Assembly: GCF_000247815.1 (NCBI RefSeq)
Contig: NW_004775942.1
Span: 139,943-203,942, forward strand
Direction: 5' to 3'
Origin: Ficedula albicollis
Lineage: Eukaryota > Chordata > Aves > Passeriformes > Muscicapidae
DNA length: 64,000 nt
This document shows positions 13,330 through 25,763 of the stretch, piece after piece (position 1 is the stretch's first letter; every line of letters begins with the position of its first letter). The notes below the pieces were generated by a model. That model was not told where the DNA came from. It made no database searches and saw only the letters and a list, made by a program, of their open reading frames with translations. The translations under genes and the position numbers were made by a program.

Positions 13330-13746
13330 TTCCTTAATCTGCAGGCAGTGGCAGAGCACCCATCACTGGCCAGCACCCCACTGCAACCAGGGACATAAAA
13401 TGAAGGCACAGGGACCTGAGGCTTTTTCCATCTGGGAAATGCACCTTGGCTTTGTCACTGCACAGTTTCACCCCGGACAAGGCTTTAGGGCCAGGGATGA
13501 CTCTGACGCCAAAAATGAGAGCAGGCAGTGTTTAGGTCTTCCTTAATCTGCAGGCAGTGGCAGAGCACCCATCACTGGCCAGCACCCCACTGCAACCAGG
13601 GACATAAAATGAAGGCACAGGGACCTGAGGCTTTTTCCATCTGGGAAATGCACCTTGGCTTTGTCACTGCACAGTTTCACCCCGGACAAGGCTTTAGGGC
13701 CAGGGATGTCTCTGATGCCAAAAATGAGAGCAGGCAGTGTTTAGGT
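13330..13746. repeat. Tandem duplication of a 209-bp unit
   Basis: Copies at 13330-13537 and 13539-13746 differ at only about two positions (for example gactctgacg versus gtctctgatg). The near-identity means either a recent tandem duplication or an assembly duplication. Confidence 0.95.
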
Positions 13747-14214
13747 TAGCTGGGATGGCTCTCACCAGACCCTCTTCTAGCAGGGGTTTCCCACACTTGC
13801 TGGTCTTTAAGGTCTCCTTTTTACCTTGGAAAAAGAGCAGAACATGTGATTTTTCACTCTGCGCTTTGGGAATTTCATGGCTCTCCATCCCATCCTCAGG
13901 ACAGCAATTAGAGTCACTTATTACAGACACAGTGGTGGGGTGCAGCTCTCAAAGTGGGACAGGGACAAGCCCAAACCTCTGGGAGAACAGGGTTTTATCT
14001 CCAGCTCTCATGGGGCCTCGTGGGTGGGAAACCTCAGCCAGCTGGGGCTGGGTCACTGCAGTCACCCTCTGTTTCCTCTGTCTGCCCTCCTTTACTTGTT
14101 AGGACAACTTTTGACGCAACTTCTGCTGTTAGAAGGGACAAACATCACTTCCAGAAAGCTGTTGCAAAATCATAAAACAGGAATGAAACAACAGCACTGA
14201 AAGGAGCTGTTCCG

Positions 14215-14305
14215 GGTTTTTCTTGTTGGTTTTTTGTGGGTTCTTTTGGTGGTTTTTTGGGTTTTTTTTTTTTTTTTTTTTTTTGGTTTGGGTTTTTTTG
14301 GTTTT
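14215..14305. repeat. T-rich low-complexity tract with a T run near 14262-14284
   Basis: T runs separated by G or GGG. On the minus strand this is A-rich and could be a degenerate retrotransposon tail. Confidence 0.8.
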
Positions 14306-14995
14306 AATGCTAAGTACTGGCTTCTTTCCAATCTGCTGCATCACCCAGAAGGCTGCAAGTTCCCCTTCTGACATCTGAGAGGGAAGGTGAGGCTCCTCAG
14401 CATGAAAAGTTACCCCCAGGACGTGGAACTTGTGCTAAACCACAAAGCTCTGGATAAAATTCCCAGGAGCTGGGGTCACGTGGAGGAGCTGGCATTTAAG
14501 GGAAGGCATGAGGCACAGAACTCGTGATGCTCCCTGCATTAATCCCCTGTGCAGCTGGGCAGGGAAGGGTCTTGTTGGAGGTGTCTGGGACAGGAAACAC
14601 TTGGGATGCTGGGACTGAGCTGGGAGGGTTTGGATTTCACCTGGAGCATTTGGAAGCACCGGCAGCCAGGCTGGGAGGTGGCCCAGCCTATGTTTGTGGT
14701 GATGACTGACAGCAAACTGCACTGCCAGACCTCTCACTGCACTGATCACACCTCTGCAGGTGCCCTGGAGTGATTCCTTCCTGCCTGACACACTTTGGGA
14801 GCCGAGCTGGGCTCAGGGACCCCCCCTCCTCACCCATTTTTGTTCCCTAGGAAAAGCTTCGGCTGCCCTTTGTTTGTCATGGGAGGTGATGCAGCTGGGA
14901 TGAGGGGTACCCAGAGAGGGGAAATCCCACCCTGCACCCCCCTGCCACAGCCAGCCCCGCTGCCTCCTGCCCCAGGTCAGGGCTGGTGGCACCAG

Positions 14996-15150
14996 AGGAG
15001 CTGTGGCTGCCCCTGGACCCCTGGAAGTGTCCTGGGCCAGCTTGGATGGGGCTTGGCCCAGCCTAGGATAGTGGAAGGTGGGCAAGAGGTGGAATGGGGT
15101 GAGATTTAAGGGTTCCAGCCCAAATTATTCTGGGGTTTCGGGATTCTGAT
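14996..15150 (+). mobile_element. CR1 fragment
   Basis: 'ctgtggctgcccctggaccc' through 'gggttccagcccaaattatt'. Confidence 0.85.
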
Positions 15151-16468
15151 ACTCTCCTCCTGTCTCATCCTGGGAATGGTTGCCATGGGGCTTTCCTGTG
15201 TTTTGGCTGATGTGGTGCTTGATGCTGTATCCATGGATTTGCTCAGCTCTGCCCATAGGAATTCCAGTTTCTATTCCTTCCTCCTCCTCCCAGCCTGCAC
15301 TAAGATTGTGTCTGATGAGCAGCCTGGCTGAGAAAATGTGATTGGGATTGATTTTGTTGCCTGCAGCCAGCGAGGATTGGAGATTCTGCCACTGTTTTGT
15401 TTTTAGACGTCGATTTCCTTGTAATTCTTCCACAGTGAGGACTTGCTGCTTCCCCTCTAAGACATTAGGCCTTGGCCTGAGCAGTCTGGGCTTAAAACTG
15501 ATTTTTTCACACTGTTCTTTTCTCATAGAATTCGCTGCACCCAGCCCAGCCAGGGCTGGGGGTTCACTCTCTCTTCTTGCTTCCCATTTCTCCTTCTGCA
15601 GGGGAAGGGGCTCTCCCATCCCACCTGCTTGGGATGTCCCCCTGGAGCTGCTGGGAATGATTTCCCATGCCTTGCTAATCCCAAGGAGCTGAGAGCAGCC
15701 TGAAGCAAGACTCTGTGCCATCGGGTCAGCCTGCAAATCACCTGGAAAACTGAGAGGGAATTATTTCTTCTGGGAAAGGAGGGGCCAAGCCTGCAGGGAA
15801 TGGGATTTAAGGGCCTGGCTGTCTCCGTGACACCTTGTGCATGTCCAGAGCTTGTTTGTGAGCAATTAAGGCAGTGTCTTAAGCAGAGCACCATTAAGTA
15901 ATTAATAGTAATTAAAGGCACGTTATCCATGGATGTATGGATACCTGGGTTGTTGGGGATGGAGTGAGGAATTCAGGGTTTTCTGCTTTGAAAGGACACA
16001 GATCAATCACCTTTTGAGATGGAGAGAGGGGGAAAAATTCCACCTGAGCCTTGTGGAATTCCCTGGGTTATTTTCCCAATCAGACCTGAAGGTTCCTCTC
16101 ACCCAAAAGGGCACCTTTTAAAGGATTTTTCTTTCCAAAGCTCCCAGGCCTTTTCCTGCAGTCAGAAATCTCCCGGTGTTTCGGGTAATAAATCTGTTTA
16201 TTCAAGCTCTTCTTCTGCCATGAGACCTCTCACAAGTTCTATATTTGCCCTTGCTAGGGCTTTCCAATGGAAAAAAAAACCAAATAAATGTGTCAGGGCT
16301 TCTGGTTTCTGCCAGCACCAGAAGGGTTTTGGAGAGTGAGTTATTACATTGGACCTGGAAGCTGGATTTATTTCTGCTGTGATCCCAAGGAGCAGCCTGT
16401 AGGGAAAGGCCAGTCTAGGATCTGCAAGGATGCAAAAGAATACAGGTTTAGGGGGGGATTTGGGGAGA

Positions 16469-16838
<370 letters not shown>

Positions 16839-18134
16839 GGGGGATTTGGGGAGAAAAGCAATTCGGGGGAGGGGGGGGGTTAGGTGGGTTTTTGTGTGTG
16901 TGTGCGTGTTTGGGCTTTTTTTGTTTTTCGTTGTTCTTTTTGTTTGTGTTTTTTTGTTTTGTTGGGGTTTTTTTGTGATTTAGCAATTGCATCCACAGCG
17001 GATTGATTAAAGCAAAAGGGAGGACTCAGGACATGAATTAATCCCCCTGGGATAATCAGGAATAACTTTTCAGGGTAGGGCAAAGCCCCAGGAGCAGCAG
17101 GGCTGAGGGGAATGAAAGACAAACTCCTTTTGCCTGCTGCTCTCCCTCTGGTTATTATCTACTCATAAATTACCCACATTCTTTGCAAGCTGGGTCTTGT
17201 CTTGACTGAGGGAGTTCAGACCATCAGAAATGCACCAGTTTCCCTGCACATTTCCTCATACAAGCAGCTCCCGGGGGGGAAACAGGACAGGGTTTCTCCT
17301 GCTGCCGTGTCTCAGAGTTTCCTGAGATTCCTGGGCTGCCAACACTGGAAATTTCTGGATGCCCCAGCATGGAGAATACCCCCCATGCCCAGCCCAAATT
17401 ACAATATACACCTGCAATAATGCAAAATTCCTTCCAAAATTCCCAGCAAAGAGCCAGCTCGGAGCAAGCACGGCCCATCCCAGCAATGTTGTCTCAGCAC
17501 TATCCAAACTCCCAAGGTCACTGCAGCTGCTTCTCGTCCCCTTTCACTGTGGCACTTCGCCACCAGCATTTCCATGAAATGGCTCCTTTTTTTGATGAAT
17601 CCCCGGGTTGTTTTGGGGGTTTTTTTGGTTTTGGTTTTGTTTTTTTTTTTTTTGGTTGTTTTTTTGTGGATGGGCAGGGAAGAGCAGCGCTGGCTGCTTT
17701 CCAAGCAGCTCCATTGCAGATGCCAAGGTTTGCACAGGGGCCTCTCTCCCCCCCTGGTTAATGGATCACCAAGACACGACCTGGCTGAGTCTGCTGGGAA
17801 CAGGGGCTGGAGAAACACCCACTCCATGGGCAACATTCCCACTTCAGGGCTTGGTGGAAATCTGGGGAAACAGACCCCCCAAAACACCTCAATCTAGCCC
17901 CCAAAAAGCATCCCTGCCACCTCCAGCTGAGAGTCTGGGGGATACCCTGGGTTTCTTATCCCAGAGCAGAAATAATTTCCCAATAATAGTTTGGGACCCA
18001 ATAGTTTAATGGGGACATGGATAGGTCACAGAGATCTGTGCTTGCCTCCATAAACACATCCATGGGGTGGGGAAAAGCTGCTGGAGCTAAGGGACAACCC
18101 AGCACAGCTGTGGGCTGGGAATGCCAACCACATA

Positions 18135-18258
18135 TACAGAAATACAGAGCTGTAGAACTGGAAAAGCTCTCCGAGATCGTGGAGCCCGAATACTCTGCCC
18201 AAAACTGCCAAGGTCACCACTAAACCGTGTCCCCAAGTGCCACATCCACACCTTAAAG
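18135..18258 (-). mobile_element. CR1 fragment (diverged)
   Basis: 'gaactggaaaagctctccga' and 'ccactaaaccgtgtcccca', the same subfamily as at 70-156. Confidence 0.78.
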
Positions 18259-18329
18259 CTCCTCTTCAAGAGGGGCAGAAGGAGCTAAGGGAATATTTGA
18301 ATATATCCTTCCCTGTGTGCAATTATATG

Positions 18330-18425
18330 CATTACATATATATATATATGTGTATATGTCAAAACCAGAACATGGATGAGATATAAACACCCATATATAA
18401 ATTTACATAAATATATGTAAACCCC
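18330..18425. repeat. AT-rich low-complexity segment with (TA)n
   Basis: It contains an (AT)n run near 18339-18360 and several tatata/atatat blocks. No gene. Confidence 0.85.
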
Positions 18426-19288
18426 CCCACATATCCAGAACTTCTTTGCCAGGAGTTACAAACAAGGAACTCTAATATCTCCGTGCTCTCAGCAGACGCA
18501 GCCCCACCTTCTCCCTCCCCTCCTCCTGCCTCACTCTCTCCATTTTCCAGCTAAAAATAAAGGAGTCTGGAGCACCCAAGTCTCCCATGGGCCACTGGAT
18601 GACCAACACCAAGCCTTGGTGTTTGCAGCCCCTCCCCAGGGAGCATCCAGAGGTTCCAGTCCCACGGTGTGGGATGAGGGTGCTGCTCATGGACCCCAAA
18701 TCCTCTTCTCCCAGCCTTTCCCTATCCAGAGCTAAGCCAGTCCTCAGAGGTAATAAACCCTCAGGCCACAATAAACTCCAGCAGGACTCTTCTCTTTCCC
18801 CCCTGCCTCAATCCTCCCCATGGGTTTATGGCCCCCTCATGCTCCACATTGTCACACCAGGACTTCCTGGCCAGCAATAATGCCTGGATTTCCCCCACTG
18901 CACTCCAGCAGCTCCCTGGGACACAAAAAATGCTGATGCTCAGGAGTAATAAATAGTTTTAGCCCTCCCCCTCTGCTTTGCCCTCACAGGGGAAGAAGGA
19001 CAGGGCCCCAGGTGGGTTAGTTGCCCTGCAGGAGGTCCTGCAGCTGATGGGGGAAAAATTCTCATCCCTTTCGACTCTTTGCATCCCAGCCCCGTGCTGA
19101 AAAAGGGGCAGCACCTCCAGAGAGGCTGGGCTGGGTGGGAAGATGTCTGGCGCCAGAATCTGCAGGGAAAACTGGCAGAGGATGATTTTATACCACCCTT
19201 GCCACCTCATTCCCAGCCTGAGCGGCCCTGGAGCTGCTGGAAGTCCCACAAGGAGCACAGCAGGCCAGCCCTGGGCTGGGGAAAAATT

Positions 19289-19492
19289 TAGGAAGGAATT
19301 CCTGGCTGTGAGGGTGGGCAGGCCCTGGCACAGGGTGCCCAGAGAAGCTGTGGCTGCCCATGGATCCCTGGGCCAGGTTGGAGGAACCTGGGATAGTGGG
19401 AGGTGTCCCTGCCCATGGCAGGAGGTGGGATGGGGTGAGCTTTAAGGCCTTTCCAACCCAAACCATTCTGGAATTCTGTGATTCTGTGGAGA
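19289..19492 (+). mobile_element. CR1 fragment
   Basis: 'ggaaggaattcctggctgtg' to the terminal 'attctggaattctgtgattc' repeats. Confidence 0.9.
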
Positions 19493-20435
19493 GTGGTGTG
19501 TGGGTCATGCATGAGTTATTACTTTCGGGGTTTCTTTCTCCCCAGCACCCGTGGTCCTCCCTCCTCGTGTTTCCCAAGGATGGCTGGGAAGAGCATGGCC
19601 CATCCTGGGAGGATGGAAAAGCTGCCAAAGAGCTGGAAGGGCCCCCTTTGTTCAGGAGCGCAGGAGGGGCTTTCCAGGGGCCATTTAAACATTAACCAGC
19701 ACAACAATCACCCTGTGTTCCCAGCTCCCACCTCCAGCCTGGCCTGCACTGCTGGGTGGGTGGACTGCAGAGTCCTGAGCTGCTCCCAGCCCTGCTCCCA
19801 GCCCTGGAGACGTGCCTGGCACGGTGCTGTGGTGGGGACAGGAGTTTCTGTGCCACCCCCTCTGCCCGCAGGGTGTGGGGTCGGGGGCTGAGGACAGGTT
19901 GTCACTTCCCTCTGGCAGCCATCCCTTGGAGGATACAGCTGGAGGGTTTCAGAGAGCTCAGAAATGAAGCCTGCAGTGGCCTGGAGCTGCTGGGAGCTGA
20001 TGCCAGCACAGCAGGAGCACCTGGATCTGCAGGAATCTCCCTCCACCTTCAACCCCTTTTCCCACCAGGGGAGGGACAATCCTGCAGGTTTAGCATCTTC
20101 ACCATGGGCATCTGAGAATCACACCAGCCCCAATTTCTTCCTGAATCCTAGGGAGTAGGAAAAAAGCTGGCAATTTCCTTTTATTCCTGTGGAAAAGAAG
20201 TCTGGGACAGGAGTATACAAAACCTGCATTTAGAGCCAGCTTTGTGTCCTGCTCTCTTCCTGGCAGCAAAATACTTGAAAGCAATGCCAGGTGGGATCAG
20301 GAGCTTTGGGAGTGTCTGTTTCCCCAGTCCCCATCTTTTGGGAATGCTCCAGCACCTCGGGATCACAAGAATGAGAGCAGCTCACCCCAGCTGCAAAATT
20401 TGGGCTAAGCAATAAAAACAAATCCTTAAAAAATC

Positions 20436-20576
20436 CTTAAAAGACCTCAAAGCTCATCCCATTCCACCCCCCTGCCATGGGCAGGGACACTTTCCCCTAT
20501 CCCAGATTGCTCCAAGCCCCATTCAACCTTGCCTGGAACATTTCCAGGGATCCAGGGGCAGCCACAGCTTCTCTGG
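20436..20576 (-). mobile_element. CR1 fragment
   Basis: 'ccctgccatgggcagggaca' and 'ggatccaggggcagccacag' in reverse orientation. Confidence 0.87.
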
Positions 20577-20912
20577 TTAATCTCTACCTCGGCACCCTTT
20601 TGTTATTTATTTACTGGTTTTATCGCTATTTATTAATAAATATACTGAATATTAATAAAAATAATTAGAATTCCTATCTATTCTATCATTCACAGCAATA
20701 AATAAGGATGACTAATAATAAATGAGAAGAATCTAATCTGTGGGCTGATGGAGAGCTCTCTGCCCTTCTCACAAATTCCCATCGTGCTTCCAGCGTTTTG
20801 GGAAGCTGTGGGATGCCATCAGTCAGGGCTATCAGGGAGGGAGGACAGGGGGTCATGGGACACGTGGGATTCCTTCTGCTCTGCTGGGGGGTGTCCAGGC
20901 TCCATAACTCAC

Positions 20913-21018
20913 CTTCCAGCAGTGTTTTAATGTCGTTGCTGGAGAGTTGGATGGGCTTTGTGAGCTTTCCTCCCTGAAATCTCACACGAATGTCTGAGGG
21001 AAGCAAACACAGGCTAAG
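20913..21018 (-). other. Candidate coding exon of an unidentified gene (exon B)
   Basis: This minus-strand segment ends in a consensus donor (GTGAGT, 20907-20912). It starts either after 'ctgtgtatttcag' (right edge 21018) or after 'tttgcttccctcag' (right edge 20993). With the longer form, exon A joins in phase 0 and the frame stays open to the donor. It includes SDIRVRFQGGKLTKP and QLSSNDIKTLLEG, a composition that looks like real protein. The alternative 81-nt form is phase 1 at both ends. The peptide is not assigned to any family I recognise, and no further exon could be linked with confidence. Confidence 0.4.
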
Positions 21019-21174
21019 CTGAAATACACAGAACGGTTTATTAGAGCAAATACTCCCAGGCTGAGCTCTCCATATTCAAACATCCTCGTGCTGAAATGTC
21101 TCAATTTGGCTCTGCCAGGCCAGCACGAGTCTCTTTTTGCATGGTGTGTGTGCAAAGTGCTAAAAGTAACTCAC

Positions 21175-21257
21175 AGCAGCGGCCCTTTGCTGCTCAGACA
21201 AAAAGTTCTGGCGATTTGGGGACAATTCCCATTGAAGAAGCTCCAGGATGGGGCTGC
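21175..21257 (-). other. Candidate coding exon of an unidentified gene (exon A)
   Basis: On the minus strand an 83-nt segment is bounded by a pyrimidine-rich acceptor (ttgctttgtttcag) and a consensus donor (GTGAGT). Skipping two bases gives 27 open codons beginning SPILELLQWELSPNRQ and ending at phase 0. This is compatible with the neighbouring candidate exon at 20913-21018. A different frame is also open, so coding status is not proven. The protein family is not recognised. It lies about 650 bp downstream, on the minus strand, of a CpG-rich block that could be its promoter. It could instead be a non-coding RNA exon or chance. Confidence 0.35.
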
Positions 21258-21904
21258 CTGAAACAAAGCAAATAACATTTGAATCACTGTGGGACTTTTT
21301 TCTTTCTTCTGGTAGCGGTTTTTAGGCTGTTGTAAAGTGATGGGCATCCTCAGCCCACCCCAAAATTTGGCCAGAAGCACCTGGTGCTGCGCAACACTAC
21401 ACCACGCTCCGAGGATCCAGCGCCCTCCGGATTGCATTAACCAGGATGATCCTTTTAAAGATCCTTGCTTGGGAAGCAAATCCCATTTGAAATAAAGCAG
21501 AGGGATTTAGCTTAACGAGGCAAAGCCAGGCAAGAGAGGCAGAAGGACCTGTGTGGCTGATACAGCACGGGGTGAGGCAGGACCTGCAGCAGAGGGGCTC
21601 CCAGGCTGAAGGAGATGTCAGGAAGCTCTGTGCATGGAAAAGTGGGATGCACCAAGCTGGTGAGGCTCCCTTGTCCATGGGAATACTTGGAGATCACCCA
21701 GCAGCCTTTCCTGGTGGCCTTCAGAGAGAGGGGATCTGTCAGGGACCAGCAGAGGAGCAACAGGGGACGCACTGGTGGCTCATCTCTGCTCATCCCTGCC
21801 CTGACCGCACCTCCCGCTGCTCCCAGCCCTGATCCATCCTCCTGGAATGCTCCAGCTCCTCCCCAGCTGATGCAGCCCACAGCCCAGCTGCTCCCTCGCT
21901 GTTT

Positions 21905-22330
21905 CTTCTCCCGGGCAGCCCTCGGCAGGGCCCATCCCTGGGGCCCATGTGCCGCCAGGCTCCCCGGACATCACTGTCCCTCGCGGTGCTGCCTGCCCGG
22001 GGAGGCGGCGCAGCCCCATCCACCGGGGCCAGCAAGGTCAGCAGCAGCCCCTTGTGCGATGTTCTCCTGACAAGCAGCCCCAACGCCGCCTCCCCGCTGC
22101 TGACAGAAGCGCTCCGGCCAGCGGGACAGGCAGCTGCGAGGAGGATGCCCGTCCTTGCAGCAGGAGCTCCGCCGGGCGCAGGGCACAGCCCCTCCCGCCA
22201 GCGCTGGGAGAAATCCCAGCTCGGCCCTTCCACGGGGCTGTGAGAGCGGGCAGGTCCAGCTGCAGAGCCACACACGCCCGCTCACAGCCTCTCAAAGCCA
22301 CAGCCCGAACCCCGGCAGCTGTTTCTCTTC
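21905..22330. promoter_or_regulatory. Second CpG-rich block (possible CpG-island promoter)
   Basis: This interval is GC-rich with frequent CpG dinucleotides, unlike the CpG-poor sequence on both sides. It lies about 1.6 kb beyond the probable 3' end of ARL4C and just upstream, on the minus strand, of candidate exons A and B. It may be the promoter of an unidentified minus-strand transcript, or an orphan CpG island. Long open frames within it are expected from base composition and were not called as genes. Confidence 0.45.
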
Positions 22331-22847
22331 CCCCTTCAAAGTAGGAGGAAAGCGCCTGCCCAGCTCCGTGTGGTGCCCAAGGGACCAAAGTCCAGCTCCC
22401 CGGGCACACAGATGAGCCCTGGGAGACAAAGTCAGAGTCCACACATCCCGGCCAGCTGGAAAACTCCCAACAATCGGCTTCTGCCAGGTGGGATGGCTGA
22501 GAACAAGTCCCTCCAGGCTAAGGAAGGTGCGGGCACTGCAGCATCCACTGCTGGGCTCTCAGATCCGTGAAACCAGGAGGAGCACACGGCGTCCCATGGA
22601 CAACGGAGCCAGAGGACGGTCAGGAGCATCTCCAGGAGCACGGGACCATGTGGCAGAGGGGCAGGAGCCCGTCGGTGATGCTCTGTGTGAGGAAGGAGCC
22701 CGTGGGAAGCTGCACCTTCCAGAGGCTCTGCGCAGGGTCAGCAATCCCCAGCTCAATCCTGAATGCCACCGTCCAGCTCAGCTCCAAGGGATTTCTGAGC
22801 CTTGGTAGCAGCTCAGCAGCTGCAGCGCTGGATAAGCCTTTAGGTTC

Positions 22848-23175
22848 AAAGAATCATGGAATCTCCTGAGCTTGGAAGGGATCCAGTCCAACCCCTGGCC
22901 TGCACAGACACCCCAATAATCCCACCCTGTGCATCCCTGGGAGAGTTATCCAAACACTCCTGGAGCTCTGGCAGCCTCGGGGCTGTGCCCATTCCCTGGG
23001 CAGCCTGGGCAGTGCCCAGCACCCTCTGGAGGAAAAGCCTTTCCCTGATCTCCAGCCTGACCCTCCCTGACACAGCTCCAGCTGCTCCCTGGGGTCCTGT
23101 CACCCCTCAGAGCCCTCCCATCCCTGATCCTGCAGAGCTGGCACCACATCCCCTCACCCAGGCACTGCACACCCC
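22848..23175 (-). mobile_element. CR1 fragment, different subfamily
   Basis: 'aatcatggaatctcctgagc', 'ccattccctgggcagcctgg' and 'gaggaaaagcctttccctg'. About 330 bp. Confidence 0.85.
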
Positions 23176-23269
23176 GCAAACCTCGGGCAGGGTGAGAACA
23201 CCCCAAGCCCTTCCACATCTCACTTTCACAAGTCAGGCTCATCATTTCCCCTCTGGCTGCCTCGTCATC

Positions 23270-23366
23270 ATTAAAAAAACAAAAAAACAAAAAACAAAAA
23301 AACAAAAAAAAAACCCAAAGCAACAAAAAAACCCCAATCAAACAAAAAAACAAAAGAAAGAAAGTC
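23270..23366. repeat. A-rich (CAAAAAA)n low-complexity tract
   Basis: Long A runs are separated by single C or G. It may be an old poly(A) tail of a retrotransposon. It lies just right of a minus-strand CR1 fragment. Confidence 0.85.
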
Positions 23367-23979
23367 GTTTGGCACCCAGCTCCACCGCTCCCCTCCGAAA
23401 TGTCACCCTGGGTTTCCTGTGTCAGCAGCCACCCAGGAGCAGAGGCAGCCTCGAGCTCTGTCTGCAGCATCCTGCTCCCCAGTGGTGTTTTAACCCCTGC
23501 AGACCTGGCTCCCTGCCACCGACCCCGCTTGCCCGAGGCCACCCGTTCAAAAAAAGCCACGCTGAGCAAAAATGGAAACTTTCCCCCTGCGTGATCGCCC
23601 CCCTAACGTGGATTTAAAATCATTGGAGGTGGTGGAACAAAATCCCCCCCACCAAAAAGTATCCTCCCTTCCTCACAGACAGCAGCAGAGATGCAGAGAC
23701 ATTAAGTGACCTGCAAAAGAGCTCAGATTTCGTTAACCAGCAAATTATGGATGTCCCCCATGTCCCAGCGGGCTGCCACGTGACAGAGCCGTGACACTGG
23801 ATCCTCGGCAGGTCACTTCTCTGTCCCCTTGTCTCCTCTCCTTGGGGAGGCAGCAGGAACCTCCTTCAAACCGCACAAAACGCAGCGCTGATATTGAGAA
23901 ATGAGCAGAACACTGGGGTTTGGTTGTTTTTGTTTTCTGTTTTTTTTTTTTTTATCAGGCCCTTTCATTGTATAAATAA

Positions 23980-23985
23980 TTTATT
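23980..23985 (-). terminator. Candidate ARL4C polyadenylation signal (AATAAA)
   Basis: TTTATT on the plus strand reads AATAAA on the gene strand, in AT-rich context. It is the first canonical signal downstream of the ARL4C stop codon. No transcript evidence is available. Confidence 0.4.
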
Positions 23986-24716
23986 TCAGTTCACAGCATT
24001 ATGTCTGAAAAAAAAAAAAAAAAAAAAAGAACCAGAAAAAGAAAGAAAATGAGACGGGAGGAACAGAGACTGACGGACAATGGCGAGGGCAGGACGGGAT
24101 ATCGCGGGTGGGAACACGGCAAACGGACCTGGGGGAATGAGACCTGCCGAAAAAAAAACCCCCAGGTCATTCATAATCTGAGAAAATGCACAACCTTGCA
24201 AAGAGCCCAGGCAGTTCCCCTTTGGGAGCTGCTCTGCTGAGGCCCCTCTTCTTGCAGCCCACCGAGGGCGACGCTCGTCTTCACATACAGGGGGGGAAGC
24301 GGGGTGGTGGAGGAAGGTCACAGAAACACCACGGAAGCCAGGAGCTACTCGTTGGAAAAGTCTTTTTAATTATTGCAGAAAGCAGAGCGGCTGGCAAGGG
24401 CACGGGCTCAGCGTCCCGCCCGGCTCAGCCAAACCTTCCAGAGCTCTGCCATCTCTCCAAGGGGCTGCTCAGCTGGGTGGAACCAGCTCCCAGGAAAGAC
24501 CCAGCTCTGCAAAAACAGCCTTTCCTTTAGCATTTGCTAAACAGAGACCAGCCAGGAGGGGAAAAAACCCCACCACTAACAGCCTGCACGTGTCACTCCT
24601 AAAACCTGATCCCTCTGGAGCTGCTGGGGTCAACGCAGCTTTTACATTTCAAACAGGTCGCTCTCCCAAGAAAGGGTTAATACATGTGGCTTCTGTGGCA
24701 TCAAAAATAAATAATT

Positions 24717-24718
<2 letters not shown>

Positions 24719-24747
<29 letters not shown>
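24719..24747. repeat. (TC)n microsatellite
   Basis: A perfect dinucleotide array of about 14 units in the probable ARL4C 3'UTR. Confidence 0.97.
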
Positions 24748-24920
24748 TTTGACTGCAAGTACCAAAGTGTTGGGAGGTGAAGACAAAGCAGGGAAACCCG
24801 AGGAAGCGGGAAGAGCCACCTGAACGGATGGGACCAGCCCACACAAATCGGGAACTCAAACCCCACAAGAGAAGAAACACAACTCGGCTGCAACATTTGT
24901 TTGTTCCCCTAACAAACCCG

Positions 24921-25117
<197 letters not shown>

Positions 25118-25620
25118 CTGCGTGGAAGGTGCTCGTCCCTGCAAGGGGAGGATCGACTCCCCGAAACCCGAAGGGCATTTTGCTTTTGTCTGCTTGGTGC
25201 TTTCCCCTTGGCTGCTCTGGGAAAGGGTTTGCAAATGGAAAAGCTGGTGTAAAATCACCAGAAAATCCTGCCTGCCTGCCTCCAAATTCAGGATATTTGG
25301 CCCCTGAGGGCTGCCTGCTTCAGCTCTGTGGGAAGCCAGGACCCCGGGGAGCAGGATCCCAGGCTGAAACACAGACAGCAAGCGGGTTGTGGTCCCCAGC
25401 CCCATGCAGGTACCAAAATGTTCCCCTGCAGGAGGAGGGGGCCAGGCCTGACCCTGCTCTGCAGGCAGAGCTTGCCCAGGTGGCTGCTGGGGGAAGTGAG
25501 GGGCTTTTAGCCAGGTTTTCATCTTCATTAAAAACCTACCACAACCCCACCATGCCTCTTCACCCTCTGCCATCTTCCCTTTCCAGCAGAGATTTTTTTG
25601 CAGGCTCTGGCCACATCTGT

Positions 25621-25763
25621 CCGTCCATCCATCCATCCATCCATCCATCCATCCATCCATCCATCCATCCATCCATCCATCCATCCATCCATCCATCCAT
25701 CCATCCATCCATCCATCCATCCATCCATCCATCCATCCATCCATCCATCCATCCATCCATCCC
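25621..25763. repeat. (CCAT)n microsatellite, about 35 copies
   Basis: This is a nearly perfect tetranucleotide array of about 143 bp, with one 'ccgt' at the left end. It lies in the probable ARL4C 3'UTR, so it would be transcribed as (ATGG)n. It is likely polymorphic. Confidence 0.98.

Larger units (their letters stand above)
13750..16450. other. Intergenic sequence, no gene seen
   Basis: It holds the T-rich tract and one CR1. The minus-strand frame 15125-15736 (203 codons) has no recognisable domain and was not called. Confidence 0.6.
16860..20435. other. Intergenic sequence, no gene seen
   Basis: Contains GT/T-rich low complexity (16870-16980 and 17595-17670), an AT-rich block and two CR1 copies. 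Further exons of the candidate gene at 21 kb could lie here, but none is convincing. Confidence 0.55.

Noticed and set aside
20103..20147. Possible downstream exon on the minus strand after a good acceptor (cttttttcctactccctag)
   Set aside because: The frame required by exon B meets a stop after about eight codons. Only another phase stays open.
21584..21735. Possible further exon on the minus strand upstream of exons A and B
   Set aside because: The acceptor is good and the frame is open, but the donor (GTCCTG) is weak and its phase does not fit exon A.
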